Below are positions 1-6,165 of a stretch of 6,388 nt of DNA, one piece after another. The translations under genes and the position numbers were made by a program. This DNA is from Bacteroidia bacterium. Its GTDB lineage: Bacteria; Bacteroidota; Bacteroidia; Chitinophagales; Saprospiraceae. Within the stretch, counting starts at the first letter, position 1; the number at the start of each line of letters is the position of its first letter. The notes beneath the pieces were generated by a model. The model did not search any database, was not told where the DNA came from, and saw nothing but the letters and a program-made list of their open reading frames with translations. The stretch spans positions 1-6,388 of the forward strand of contig JAUILM010000353.1 of NCBI GenBank assembly GCA_030432855.1. Reading direction: 5' to 3'.

Positions 1-388
1 CCAGCCACTGATCAAACTGAGTTCGCCACTCGGGATGAGTTCTCCATCGGATGTTTTGACCATCTCCCAATGAACGTGGTACAATGTGAAAGTGCAGATG
101 AAAGACATCTTGCTGTCCCTCTCTGCCATTGCTATTCACGATTTGAAGGTGGTTAATGCCGACCTGCTTCTGATATGCTTGAGAAAGATGCCGTAACACT
201 TTAGAAATTTCCATAATATACTGATCATCAATATCAAAGATGTTCTCAAAATGTTTCTTGGGTATGACCAATGTGTGATACTGACTTACGGGATTAATAT
301 CCAGGAAGGCATATACAAACTCGTTTTCCATGATTTTCCAGGAGGGAGCTTCCCCTCTGACAATCTTACAAAAGATACAGTCGCTCAT
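1..388 (-). CDS. HIT family (histidine triad) protein, C-terminus cut by window edge
   Basis: HIT proteins hydrolyse or transfer nucleotidyl groups (for example AMP from adenosine phosphoramidates) in the cytoplasm. Reading the minus strand from the ATG at 388 gives 129 uninterrupted residues. They begin MSDCIFCKIVRGEAPSW, the typical N-terminus of Hint/HIT proteins, with a Cys4-x-x-Cys7 pair that binds zinc in some members. Further on are FLDINPVSQYHTLVIPKKH (about 28-46), the NSNGREGQ loop (85-92) and the signature H97-L-H99-F-H101 followed by IVPR; by homology H99 is the nucleophile. The family is usually 110-140 residues long, so only the last few residues and the stop are missing. The leader before the ATG has no Shine-Dalgarno sequence, as expected in Bacteroidota. 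The gene is transcribed away from the esterase genes. The exact substrate cannot be told from sequence. Confidence 0.95.
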   Translation of the reverse strand, partial: MSDCIFCKIVRGEAPSWKIMENEFVYAFLDINPVSQYHTLVIPKKHFENIFDIDDQYIMEISKVLRHLSQAYQKQVGINHLQIVNSNGREGQQDVFHLHFHIVPRSLGDGQNIRWRTHPEWRTQFDQWL

Positions 389-424
389 ATAGAAGGAGAT
401 TTATGTCTTGATATATGAATTTAA

Positions 425-452
425 GTAATAGTGACTTTTTAAATCCTGTCAA
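425..452 (-). promoter_or_regulatory. Possible promoter for the HIT gene
   Basis: On the minus strand TTGACA (447-452) is followed after 16 bases by TATTAC (425-430). This places a start site about 30 bases before the HIT ATG at 388. The layout resembles a classical sigma-70 promoter. Bacteroidota normally use a different consensus (TTG at -33 and TAnnTTTG at -7), and the second box does not match that. The call therefore rests on position and the -35-like box only. Confidence 0.22.
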
Positions 453-574
453 GGGATTGTTAAAGGAGGTAGGGGCTCCCTAAGAAATGACCTATTTTGT
501 TACCTTACTTTCTAAGTATTAAGGTACTCTTCGGTTTTTGCTGTATTTTACTACTGGAACCTCAATGAAATATA

Positions 575-589
575 TGCTCAGGTTGAGCA
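575..589. repeat. Short inverted repeat in the divergent spacer
   Basis: TGCTCA (575-580) and TGAGCA (584-589) form a perfect 6-base inverted repeat around GGT. It lies 78 bases before the start of the SASA esterase gene, in the 278-base spacer between that gene and the divergent HIT gene. It could be an operator half-site pair or chance. The rest of the spacer (389-666) holds no convincing gene and no clear plus-strand Bacteroidota promoter. It also has weak dyads at 442-458 (AATCC/GGATT) and 471-481 (AGGG/CCCT). Confidence 0.25.
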
Positions 590-666
590 AATAGTCAGTC
601 CTGAATTTAAGTGTAAGGTGGACAAATATAAATGCGTCTCCTCATAACATTTAATAGTATATTTCT

Positions 667-2619
667 ATGTGTGTGCACGATCAAGTGATCTCGTCGAGAA
701 TTCTTTTCCCGCTATTGATTTTAATGATTCCAATCCATGTATTGGCGGATGTTTCACTACCCGTCATACTGAGAGATAGCATGATTCTTCAAAGAAATGC
801 AGAGTCCAGGATTTGGGGATGGGCAGAGACAGGCGAACTGGTTACTGTCGATTTTAATGGTCAGACGCAGAAAACGAAGGCTACAGAGACTGGTACATGG
901 TCAGTAACTTTCGATCCCATGCAGGCTGGTGGTCCTTACTCTATGGCCATCAAAGGTCAAAATACAATTACCCTCAAGGACATTCTCATAGGAGATGTGT
1001 GGTTTTGTTCGGGTCAGTCCAATATGGTGCATCAAATGCGGCATCATGATGTCACATACGCCAGGGATATTGCGGAAGCGAATAATCCTCAGATCCGTCA
1101 GTTTCTAATTCCTACTATGACCGCCCTGGCGGGTCCTAAGGATGATTTTCCTGATATTTCATGGAAGACTGCAAATCCTGATGATGCGCAGTATTTCTCT
1201 GCTGTTGCGTACTTCTTTGCACAAAAAATTCATGCGAGGTACGGAGTTCCGATCGGGATCATAAACGCATCTGTGGGTGGTACCCCTATTGAAGCATGGA
1301 CTCGGGCAGACGGATTTGATGATTTTCCAACGATACAGGAAACCATCGAGAAAAATCGCGATACCTCCTACGTGAATAGTACTAATCGAGCGGCCCGGGA
1401 GTTTCGTCGTCAGAATCAAGTGCCCGAAAATGACAAAGGGCTAATAGGCGAGGTGAAGTGGTATGATGAAAATTATATTCCCAAGAATTGGAGAAATATA
1501 AATATTCCTGGTTATTGGGAAGATCAGGGAGCAAAGGATTTAAATGGGGTAGTTTGGTACAGAAAGCAAATTGAAATTCCTGCCTCCATGGTGGCTCAGC
1601 CAGCGACCGTTTTTCTGGGTAGAATCGTTGATGCCGATCAACTATATATCAATGGCACCCTGGTGGGACAAACTACATATCAGTATCCGCAAAGGAAATA
1701 TCCGGTACCGGAAGATCTCCTCAAGGCTGGAAAAAATATGTTTGTAATTCGGGTGACCAATCGATTTAATAAGGGTGGCTTCGTCCCGGATAAGCCCTAC
1801 TTTATTTTTACTGAAAATGATACGGTTGATCTGAAGGGATACTGGAAGTACAAAGTGGGAGATGTATACAAGCCTTTTGAAGGTGAAAGAGTGAGCGGCA
1901 TATCTGCACAGAATCAGCCTACGTCCTTGTACAATGCCATGGTATCTCCTGCTACTCCCTTCAAGATAAAGGGGTTTTTATGGTATCAGGGGGAAAGCAA
2001 TGCAGGTCGTCCTGAGACCTATCAGCAATTACAACGTGGACTTATCAAAAATTGGAGAAAAATATGGGGGCAGGGTGAATTGCCATTTCTGTACGTGCAA
2101 CTGCCCAACTTCCTGGATGTGGATTACTTACCTTCTGAAAGTAATTGGGCATTGATGCGTGAGGCACAAATGCTGGCATTACAAGAACCCAATACCGGGA
2201 TGGCAGTGGCCATCGACCTGGGTGAGTGGAATGATATACATCCGGATAATAAGAAAGATGTAGGAGAGCGCCTGGCAGAAAATGCCTTCCGGGTGGCATA
2301 CGGTGAGACTATCGTAGGTTCAGGACCCATTTTCCGATCCGCGTCAGTATATGATGACAAAATCGTGGTTGAATTCGACTTTGTAGGTCAGGGCTTGAAA
2401 TCTCTGGATGGAGAGGCACTCAGCGAATTTGCAATAGCGGGTGAGGACAAGCGATTTGTCTGGGCAGTGGCCAAAATAGTTAATGATAAAGTAGAAGTGA
2501 GGAGTGATGAAATAAAAAATCCTAAATACGTTCGGTATGCCTGGGCTAATAATCCGGATAACCCAAACCTCGGGAATAGTGCGGGAATTCCAGCCTCACC
2601 TTTTCGCACAGATCAATAA
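667..2619 (+). CDS. Exported sialate O-acetylesterase-like carbohydrate esterase (SASA/SGNH, CE20-like)
   Basis: This is a 650-residue serine esterase predicted to remove O-acetyl groups from glycans. Residues 7-27 form a hydrophobic signal peptide ending VLA, with likely cleavage before DVSLP, so it acts in the periplasm or outside the cell. Residues 28-105 fit the N-terminal beta-sandwich of the family. Catalytic motifs follow: GDVWFCSGQSNM (109-120, nucleophile Ser118), GGTPIEAW (204-211), the family-typical PTSLYNAMVSP (418-428), GFLWYQGESNA (436-446) and DIHPDNK (523-529, catalytic Asp523/His525). Between the catalytic segments, about 265-385 (NINIPGYWEDQG, GVVWYRKQIEIP, DADQLYINGTLVGQT, NMFVIRVTNRF) is a galactose-binding-like jelly roll like the one that starts GH2 enzymes. 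SASA enzymes with this inserted domain include xyloglucan or xylan acetylesterases (CE20) as well as sialate esterases. The neighbouring CE15 gene favours a plant-type hemicellulose over sialic acid, but this is inference. The ATG at 667 is used; the GTG at 685 would also keep the signal peptide. Confidence 0.92.
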   Translation: MCVHDQVISSRILFPLLILMIPIHVLADVSLPVILRDSMILQRNAESRIWGWAETGELVTVDFNGQTQKTKATETGTWSVTFDPMQAGGPYSMAIKGQNTITLKDILIGDVWFCSGQSNMVHQMRHHDVTYARDIAEANNPQIRQFLIPTMTALAGPKDDFPDISWKTANPDDAQYFSAVAYFFAQKIHARYGVPIGIINASVGGTPIEAWTRADGFDDFPTIQETIEKNRDTSYVNSTNRAAREFRRQNQVPENDKGLIGEVKWYDENYIPKNWRNINIPGYWEDQGAKDLNGVVWYRKQIEIPASMVAQPATVFLGRIVDADQLYINGTLVGQTTYQYPQRKYPVPEDLLKAGKNMFVIRVTNRFNKGGFVPDKPYFIFTENDTVDLKGYWKYKVGDVYKPFEGERVSGISAQNQPTSLYNAMVSPATPFKIKGFLWYQGESNAGRPETYQQLQRGLIKNWRKIWGQGELPFLYVQLPNFLDVDYLPSESNWALMREAQMLALQEPNTGMAVAIDLGEWNDIHPDNKKDVGERLAENAFRVAYGETIVGSGPIFRSASVYDDKIVVEFDFVGQGLKSLDGEALSEFAIAGEDKRFVWAVAKIVNDKVEVRSDEIKNPKYVRYAWANNPDNPNLGNSAGIPASPFRTDQ

Positions 2620-2663
2620 GAATTAATAATTTATCTGACACCTATATTTTAATAAAGATTGCT

Positions 2664-4196
2664 ATGAAGAAGTGCACATTTTTAGTCATTCTGACATGGA
2701 CTGTCCTTGTTGTCAATGCGCAACAGGTATCGAATGACACAGGAATTTATCCTCCTCCAGTGACATTTACCGCGGAGGAAGATCATGCTAATATGATGGA
2801 GCAACTGGGTATTACCAAATTACGTCCGGGGGCTAGCTCAAATCCGGATCATGAAAATTATGCGAATTATGATCCCGAGATTGCTGATCCCTGCCCGGTC
2901 CTACCCGATTTATTAAAAACAAAAGATGGGACAGCGGTCACTTCCGCTGATATTTGGTGGAATAAGAAACGTCCGGAAATTGCCGAGGAAATTGCAACGG
3001 AAGTATATGGCAAAATACCCGATAATGTGCCAGATGTAGAATGGGAGGTTACGATTACGGATCGGGAATGGGTAGGAAGAATACCTGTTATAGCCAAGGA
3101 AGTGATCGGACATGTTGACAATAGTGATTATCCGTTGATTGATGTTGACATTAAAATGATGTTGGTGGTGCCAGCCAATGTCGATGGACCTGTACCCGTC
3201 CTGATGATGTTTGGTCGACCCTCATTTCCAGCCCCTGCACAGCCCCCAACAGAAGAAATGGAAAAACTAAATGCTGCATTTAAAAAAATGATGATAGAGT
3301 ACGACCCCAGCGTACAGGAAATTTTTGAAGAATATCCTGCATATCAACCAGTCTATCGTCTACCTGCAGTAAGTCGATTTGCACCCCGGGAAGGACCACC
3401 ATCAAGAACAGAAGAGCTCTTGGAGGCTGGTTGGGGATATTGCACGATTGACCCCAGAAGTGTACAGGCTGACAATGGTGCCGGAATTACGCGGGGAATC
3501 ATAGGGTTGACAAATCACGGTCAGCCGCGTACACCCGAACAATGGGGAGCCCTGCGAGCGTGGTCCTGGGGTGCCTCAAAAGGACTGGATTATTTAGAGA
3601 CAGATACCCTGGTGGACGCCAGTAAAGTGGGTATCGAAGGTGTTTCTCGCTATGGTAAAGCGGCCCTGGTGACTATGGCTTTTGAACCTCGTTTTGCTGT
3701 TGGTTTGATAGGTTCATCCGGGAAAGGTGGTTCGACGCTGCATCGCAGAGTATGGGGTGAAGCGGTTGAAAATCTATCAGGCGGCTTCTATTATTGGATG
3801 GCTGGCAACTTTATGAAATACGGTGCTGAAGAAGCATCTTTCGGTAGGAAAACCGGCTGTGATCTTAATGTAGATTCTCATGACCTTATCGCCATGTGTG
3901 CTCCCCGGCTTACCTTTATAAGCTATGGAATCCCGGAAAAGGGAGATGCTCACTGGTTGGATCAAAAAGGAAGTTATATGGCCACTATTGCCGCAGGCAG
4001 CATTTTTAAACTTTTGGGAGCGAAGGACCTGGGAGTTTCAAATGATTATCTACAGGAAGAGATGCCACCCTATAATACGGATATGTTGGATGGACATCTG
4101 GCCTGGAGACAACATGATGGTGGGCATACAGATGCTCCTAATATGAAGCATTTTATACCCTGGGCTAGTAAATTTCTAGACTATGAAAATCAATAA
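2664..4196 (+). CDS. Exported glucuronoyl esterase, carbohydrate esterase family 15
   Basis: This 510-residue alpha/beta hydrolase is predicted to cleave esters of (4-O-methyl-)D-glucuronic acid, such as lignin-glucuronoxylan crosslinks. The N-terminus MKKCTFLVILTWTVLVVNA is a signal peptide, with likely cleavage before QQ. Residues 33-118 (TAEEDHANMMEQLGI, ANYDPEIADPCPVLPDLL, WWNKKRPEIAEEI, EVYGKIP) match the N-terminal segment of bacterial CE15 enzymes. The signature GVSRYGK (326-332) supplies nucleophile Ser328 and oxyanion Arg329. SSGKGGSTLHRRVWGE (351-366) carries Glu366, and VDSHDLIAMCAPR (403-415) carries Asp404. These are the two alternative acid positions known in bacterial members, and both appear filled. 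RQHDGGHTDAPN (482-493) supplies catalytic His488. The loop at 187-250 corresponds to an insertion typical of bacterial forms. The gene begins 44 bases after the SASA esterase with no terminator between, so the two are probably co-transcribed. Confidence 0.93.
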   Translation: MKKCTFLVILTWTVLVVNAQQVSNDTGIYPPPVTFTAEEDHANMMEQLGITKLRPGASSNPDHENYANYDPEIADPCPVLPDLLKTKDGTAVTSADIWWNKKRPEIAEEIATEVYGKIPDNVPDVEWEVTITDREWVGRIPVIAKEVIGHVDNSDYPLIDVDIKMMLVVPANVDGPVPVLMMFGRPSFPAPAQPPTEEMEKLNAAFKKMMIEYDPSVQEIFEEYPAYQPVYRLPAVSRFAPREGPPSRTEELLEAGWGYCTIDPRSVQADNGAGITRGIIGLTNHGQPRTPEQWGALRAWSWGASKGLDYLETDTLVDASKVGIEGVSRYGKAALVTMAFEPRFAVGLIGSSGKGGSTLHRRVWGEAVENLSGGFYYWMAGNFMKYGAEEASFGRKTGCDLNVDSHDLIAMCAPRLTFISYGIPEKGDAHWLDQKGSYMATIAAGSIFKLLGAKDLGVSNDYLQEEMPPYNTDMLDGHLAWRQHDGGHTDAPNMKHFIPWASKFLDYENQ

Positions 4197-4213
4197 GTAG
4201 CATGTAATGCTAC
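4197..4213 (+). repeat. Perfect hairpin directly after the CE15 stop codon
   Basis: GTAGCATGTAATGCTAC is a 7-base-pair perfect stem with a GTA loop, and it starts on the base after the TAA stop. No T-run follows, so it is not a complete terminator by itself. It stands six bases before the main terminator stem and may protect the mRNA 3' end or be part of a double-hairpin terminator. Confidence 0.5.
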
Positions 4214-4218
4214 GTTTG

Positions 4219-4262
4219 AAGTCCAAACCAGATGGGAAAACTATCCGGTTTGGACTTTTTTT
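4219..4262 (+). terminator. Intrinsic terminator of the esterase operon
   Basis: AAGTCCAAACC (4219-4229) pairs perfectly with GGTTTGGACTT (4247-4257). The stem can extend inward past an A/C mismatch (GAT with ATC, then G-T and G-C) to a small GAAAA loop. A run of seven T follows (4256-4262), partly overlapping the stem end. It lies in the 72-base gap between the convergent CE15 and NmrA-like genes. Read from the minus strand the stem is equally strong, but no T-run follows it, so it is mainly a plus-strand terminator. Confidence 0.88.
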
Positions 4263-4268
4263 ATTCGA

Positions 4269-5108
4269 TCACATGACACTCACTGGATTTTGCCATACAC
4301 CCTGCATTAGGGTTTCTTCGATATATTGGTCAAAACTTCTGGGATCTTTCCCCAGGACTTTTTCAATATCAGTACTTATCAGGTCACTTCCTTTGCTCCC
4401 CAATACCTCTCTAAATAAGTAGTTGATCAGCCAGGCGTAGTCGTCAGGGATCCCGGCGGCCTTCATTCCCTGAGCATATTCTTCGAGTGAAATTGGGATG
4501 AATTGAAGATCACGACTGGTAGCCGATGCAATTTTTGCAATGACTTCGGAGAAAGTCATTGCTTGTGGACCCGTTAATTCATAAGTCTTGCCATTATGAC
4601 TATCATCAATTAATGATTGAACGACTACTTCGGCAATATCGGAAGTGTGGACATAAGGCACCTTTGCAGTGGCTTGAGGCAAGGCAATTTCTCCGGCTAT
4701 GATGGGATCTAATAAAAAGCTTTCACTAAAGTTCTGCATAAACCAACTGGCTCTTACAAGAGTATAGTCTAATCCGGAATTGGCCACTATTTGCTCACAT
4801 TTTTGAGCTTCAACTTCTCCTTTACCTGATAAAATGACTACTTTTTTCACATTCTTTTTTCTGGCTACATCCATTAAATGACTAATGGCATCCGAAGCAC
4901 CTGGTACTGCAAGATCAGGCTGATAGGTGACATACATGCTATGTATCCCTTGCAAAATTTCTGGCCAATTATCACGGTTGTGCCAATCAAAAGAGGGATT
5001 TTCTGTGCGAGATCCTTTTCTGACCGGATACCCGATCTGTTCCAGATCTTTTACCACTTTACGACCGGTTTTTCCAGTGGCACCTAGTACTAATATTTCC
5101 TTTTTCAT
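4269..5108 (-). CDS. NmrA-like atypical SDR, NAD(P)-binding protein
   Basis: This 279-residue cytoplasmic protein has a Rossmann fold of the atypical short-chain dehydrogenase type. MKKEILVLGATGKTGRKVV (1-19) contains the glycine-rich dinucleotide-binding motif GATGKTG (9-15). The strand after helix one ends at R30-K-G-S33-R34, where basic residues often select NADP. KKVVILSGKGEV (88-99), LDYTLVRASWFMQNF (113-127), VPYVHTSDIAEVVV (150-163) and GKTYELTGPQAMTFSEV (173-189) are typical of NmrA/NAD(P)H-binding proteins, including azoreductase-like and NAD(P)H:quinone reductase-like members. The usual SDR Tyr-x-x-x-Lys pair is not evident, so it may be a redox sensor or an enzyme with a different mechanism. 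The start has an A-rich leader without Shine-Dalgarno. The gene lies 41 bases downstream of the DUF1772 gene, probably in the same operon. The substrate is unknown. Confidence 0.9.
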   Translation of the reverse strand: MKKEILVLGATGKTGRKVVKDLEQIGYPVRKGSRTENPSFDWHNRDNWPEILQGIHSMYVTYQPDLAVPGASDAISHLMDVARKKNVKKVVILSGKGEVEAQKCEQIVANSGLDYTLVRASWFMQNFSESFLLDPIIAGEIALPQATAKVPYVHTSDIAEVVVQSLIDDSHNGKTYELTGPQAMTFSEVIAKIASATSRDLQFIPISLEEYAQGMKAAGIPDDYAWLINYLFREVLGSKGSDLISTDIEKVLGKDPRSFDQYIEETLMQGVWQNPVSVM

Positions 5109-5149
5109 AATTGTTGTTTTTGTATTTATTTAATTGCTTTTAAAAGAGT

Positions 5150-5650
5150 TCAAAGTATTTTTGTGGTACTAATTATGGCAGCTATCGATAGTGCAAATGC
5201 AAGCACTGCAGCGATGGTCCTAATGGTGTGTAATCGGTTCCATTTTAGTTCGTAGTGCATACGAAATTCATGCAGTTGGACACTACTCATTTTCTCCAGG
5301 TTGAGTACATCTAAATGATTATTCAGTGGGACATTGCCCAACATGGTTACTCCGATAGTCCCCATGCCATATATTATCGTTGACATCAAGAGTAGTTGAA
5401 AAGTGATCCTGGGTTGAAAGTGAAAGATCGTGGTAGCCACCAATGCCAGGAGACTAATGAAGAAAATGATAAAAAAACCTGGGTTGAGGATAGCCCGATT
5501 TATTTTTTGCATGGTTTCAAGATAGCTGGTGTCCAGGATCTTGCGAGTGCCGGGGATGACGGATACTGACCAGGCATAGAAAAAGCCTGCTGATAGTCCA
5601 ACCAAAAGGCATGAGGCGAAAAGTAGAATTGTTTTAATACTGAATTCCAT
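5150..5650 (-). CDS. DUF1772 (anthrone oxygenase-like) membrane protein
   Basis: This is a small integral inner-membrane protein of 166 residues with four predicted hydrophobic helices, at about 5-27, 57-75, 84-104 and 142-162. Conserved DUF1772 features are visible: GFFYAWSVSVIPG (22-34), MQKINRAILNP (47-57), LGNVPLNNHLD (104-114) and ELKWNRLHTIRT (134-145). The family is distantly related to fungal anthrone oxygenases, but the bacterial function is mostly undefined. I chose the ATG at 5650 over the in-frame ATG at 5693-5695. The longer form adds a polar 15-residue tail (MQSHNQSLLNLKNNK) not typical of the family, and it would overlap the next upstream reading frame. The shorter form has an A/T-rich, Shine-Dalgarno-less leader typical of Bacteroidota. 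It is followed after 41 bases by the NmrA-like gene, so the two probably form one transcription unit. Confidence 0.88.
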   Translation of the reverse strand: MEFSIKTILLFASCLLVGLSAGFFYAWSVSVIPGTRKILDTSYLETMQKINRAILNPGFFIIFFISLLALVATTIFHFQPRITFQLLLMSTIIYGMGTIGVTMLGNVPLNNHLDVLNLEKMSSVQLHEFRMHYELKWNRLHTIRTIAAVLAFALSIAAIISTTKIL

Positions 5651-5667
5651 CTTATTATTTTTTAGAT

Positions 5668-5976
5668 TTAATAGGGATTGATTGTGCGACTGCATATAAT
5701 TATCCCGGTAAGGCTTTTTACAGCATCTATTACAGAGTGTTCAGGACATGTACGTTCAGCTTTACTTTTGATGCCAGTAGGAGTCAGACGTGTCACCATA
5801 GAAGAGCAGTCTTGTGAAGTCCATCTTACTTCCAAACGTTGGCTTGTAACGGAGTAACTTTGATCTGGTATAGCTTCACCAGTATGGGGGATGGACACAA
5901 AAAGTACATTAGCTAGTACGATTGTGCAGGCCAGAACCAGGACGTGTCTCAAATTGTCAAAGGATAGAGAATCCAT
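5668..5976 (-). CDS. Hypothetical small exported or membrane-anchored protein
   Basis: I do not recognise this 102-residue protein. Residues 11-30 (HVLVLACTIVLANVLFVSIP) are strongly hydrophobic after one Arg, so it could be a signal peptide with possible cleavage near GEA (33-35), or an N-terminal anchor. The remaining 65 or so residues are polar, with Cys57, Cys77 and Cys95 and two segments that look like beta strands (SYSVTSQRLEVRWTS and SLTGIIICSRTI). Codon choice looks ordinary for the window. It ends 17 bases before the DUF1772 start on the same strand, so it could be the first gene of that operon. Against it: no known family is apparent, no clear ribosome site or promoter is visible, and its length could arise by chance. 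No better reading frame covers this stretch on either strand. Confidence 0.42.
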   Translation of the reverse strand: MDSLSFDNLRHVLVLACTIVLANVLFVSIPHTGEAIPDQSYSVTSQRLEVRWTSQDCSSMVTRLTPTGIKSKAERTCPEHSVIDAVKSLTGIIICSRTINPY

Positions 5977-6066
5977 GATAGATTGATTTCTTTTATTGAC
6001 TCAAAGATCTCCCTATCAGGGTATGAACTCTTGATTCTTTCCGCCAATCTTTTGACATTTTATGCC

Positions 6067-6143
6067 AAAAAAAGACCGGTGCATGCCTGATGCCTACCCT
6101 TTATGTGCTTGTTTGACTGCAAGATGAAATGTAAATGCACCAG
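6067..6143 (-). terminator. Possible terminator of the CatB-like gene (long-looped inverted repeat plus T-run)
   Basis: On the minus strand, downstream of the CatB-like stop, CTGGTGCAT (plus 6135-6143) can pair with ATGCACCGG (plus 6076-6084): eight Watson-Crick pairs and one T-G wobble. A TC step follows, then seven T (plus 6067-6073). Position and T-run suit an intrinsic terminator, but the 50-base loop is much longer than usual. A short direct repeat, ATGCCT (6083-6088 and 6090-6095), overlaps the inner end of one arm. The rest of the gap (5977-6165) shows no gene. Confidence 0.4.
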
Positions 6144-6165
6144 AGGATGTGCGTCGTTCGACAGT

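Noticed and set aside
393..411. Strong Shine-Dalgarno-like AAGGAG before a plus-strand ATG at 403
   Set aside because: The frame is ATG TCT TGA, only two codons. Genes in this window do not use Shine-Dalgarno sequences, so the match is probably chance.
632..688. An 18-codon plus-strand frame with a hydrophobic N-terminus overlapping the esterase start
   Set aside because: It is in a different frame from the esterase and stops at 686-688. The esterase frame already has its own full signal peptide, so no frameshift is needed to explain the gene.
1159..3965. Several minus-strand open frames of 60-86 codons inside the two esterase genes
   Set aside because: They lie opposite well-supported coding sequence, show no family features and have compositions expected of antisense shadows.
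3925..5133. Plus-strand frames of about 70 codons within or opposite the CE15 and NmrA-like genes
   Set aside because: They overlap strongly supported genes and have no recognisable motifs.
5651..5695. Fifteen-residue N-terminal extension of the DUF1772 protein
   Set aside because: The extension is polar, atypical for the family, and would overlap the upstream small frame. The ATG at 5650 gives the usual family start.
6009..6022. TCCCTATCAGGGTA, resembling half of a tet operator
   Set aside because: Only the first half matches and the second half of the operator is absent. No TetR-type gene is nearby, and the small dyad (CCCT/AGGG) is likely chance.
6060..6165. Integron attC site behind the CatB-like gene
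   Set aside because: The paired RYYYAAC and GTTRRRY core sites are not present at the ends of the inverted repeat, and no integrase or neighbouring cassette is visible.
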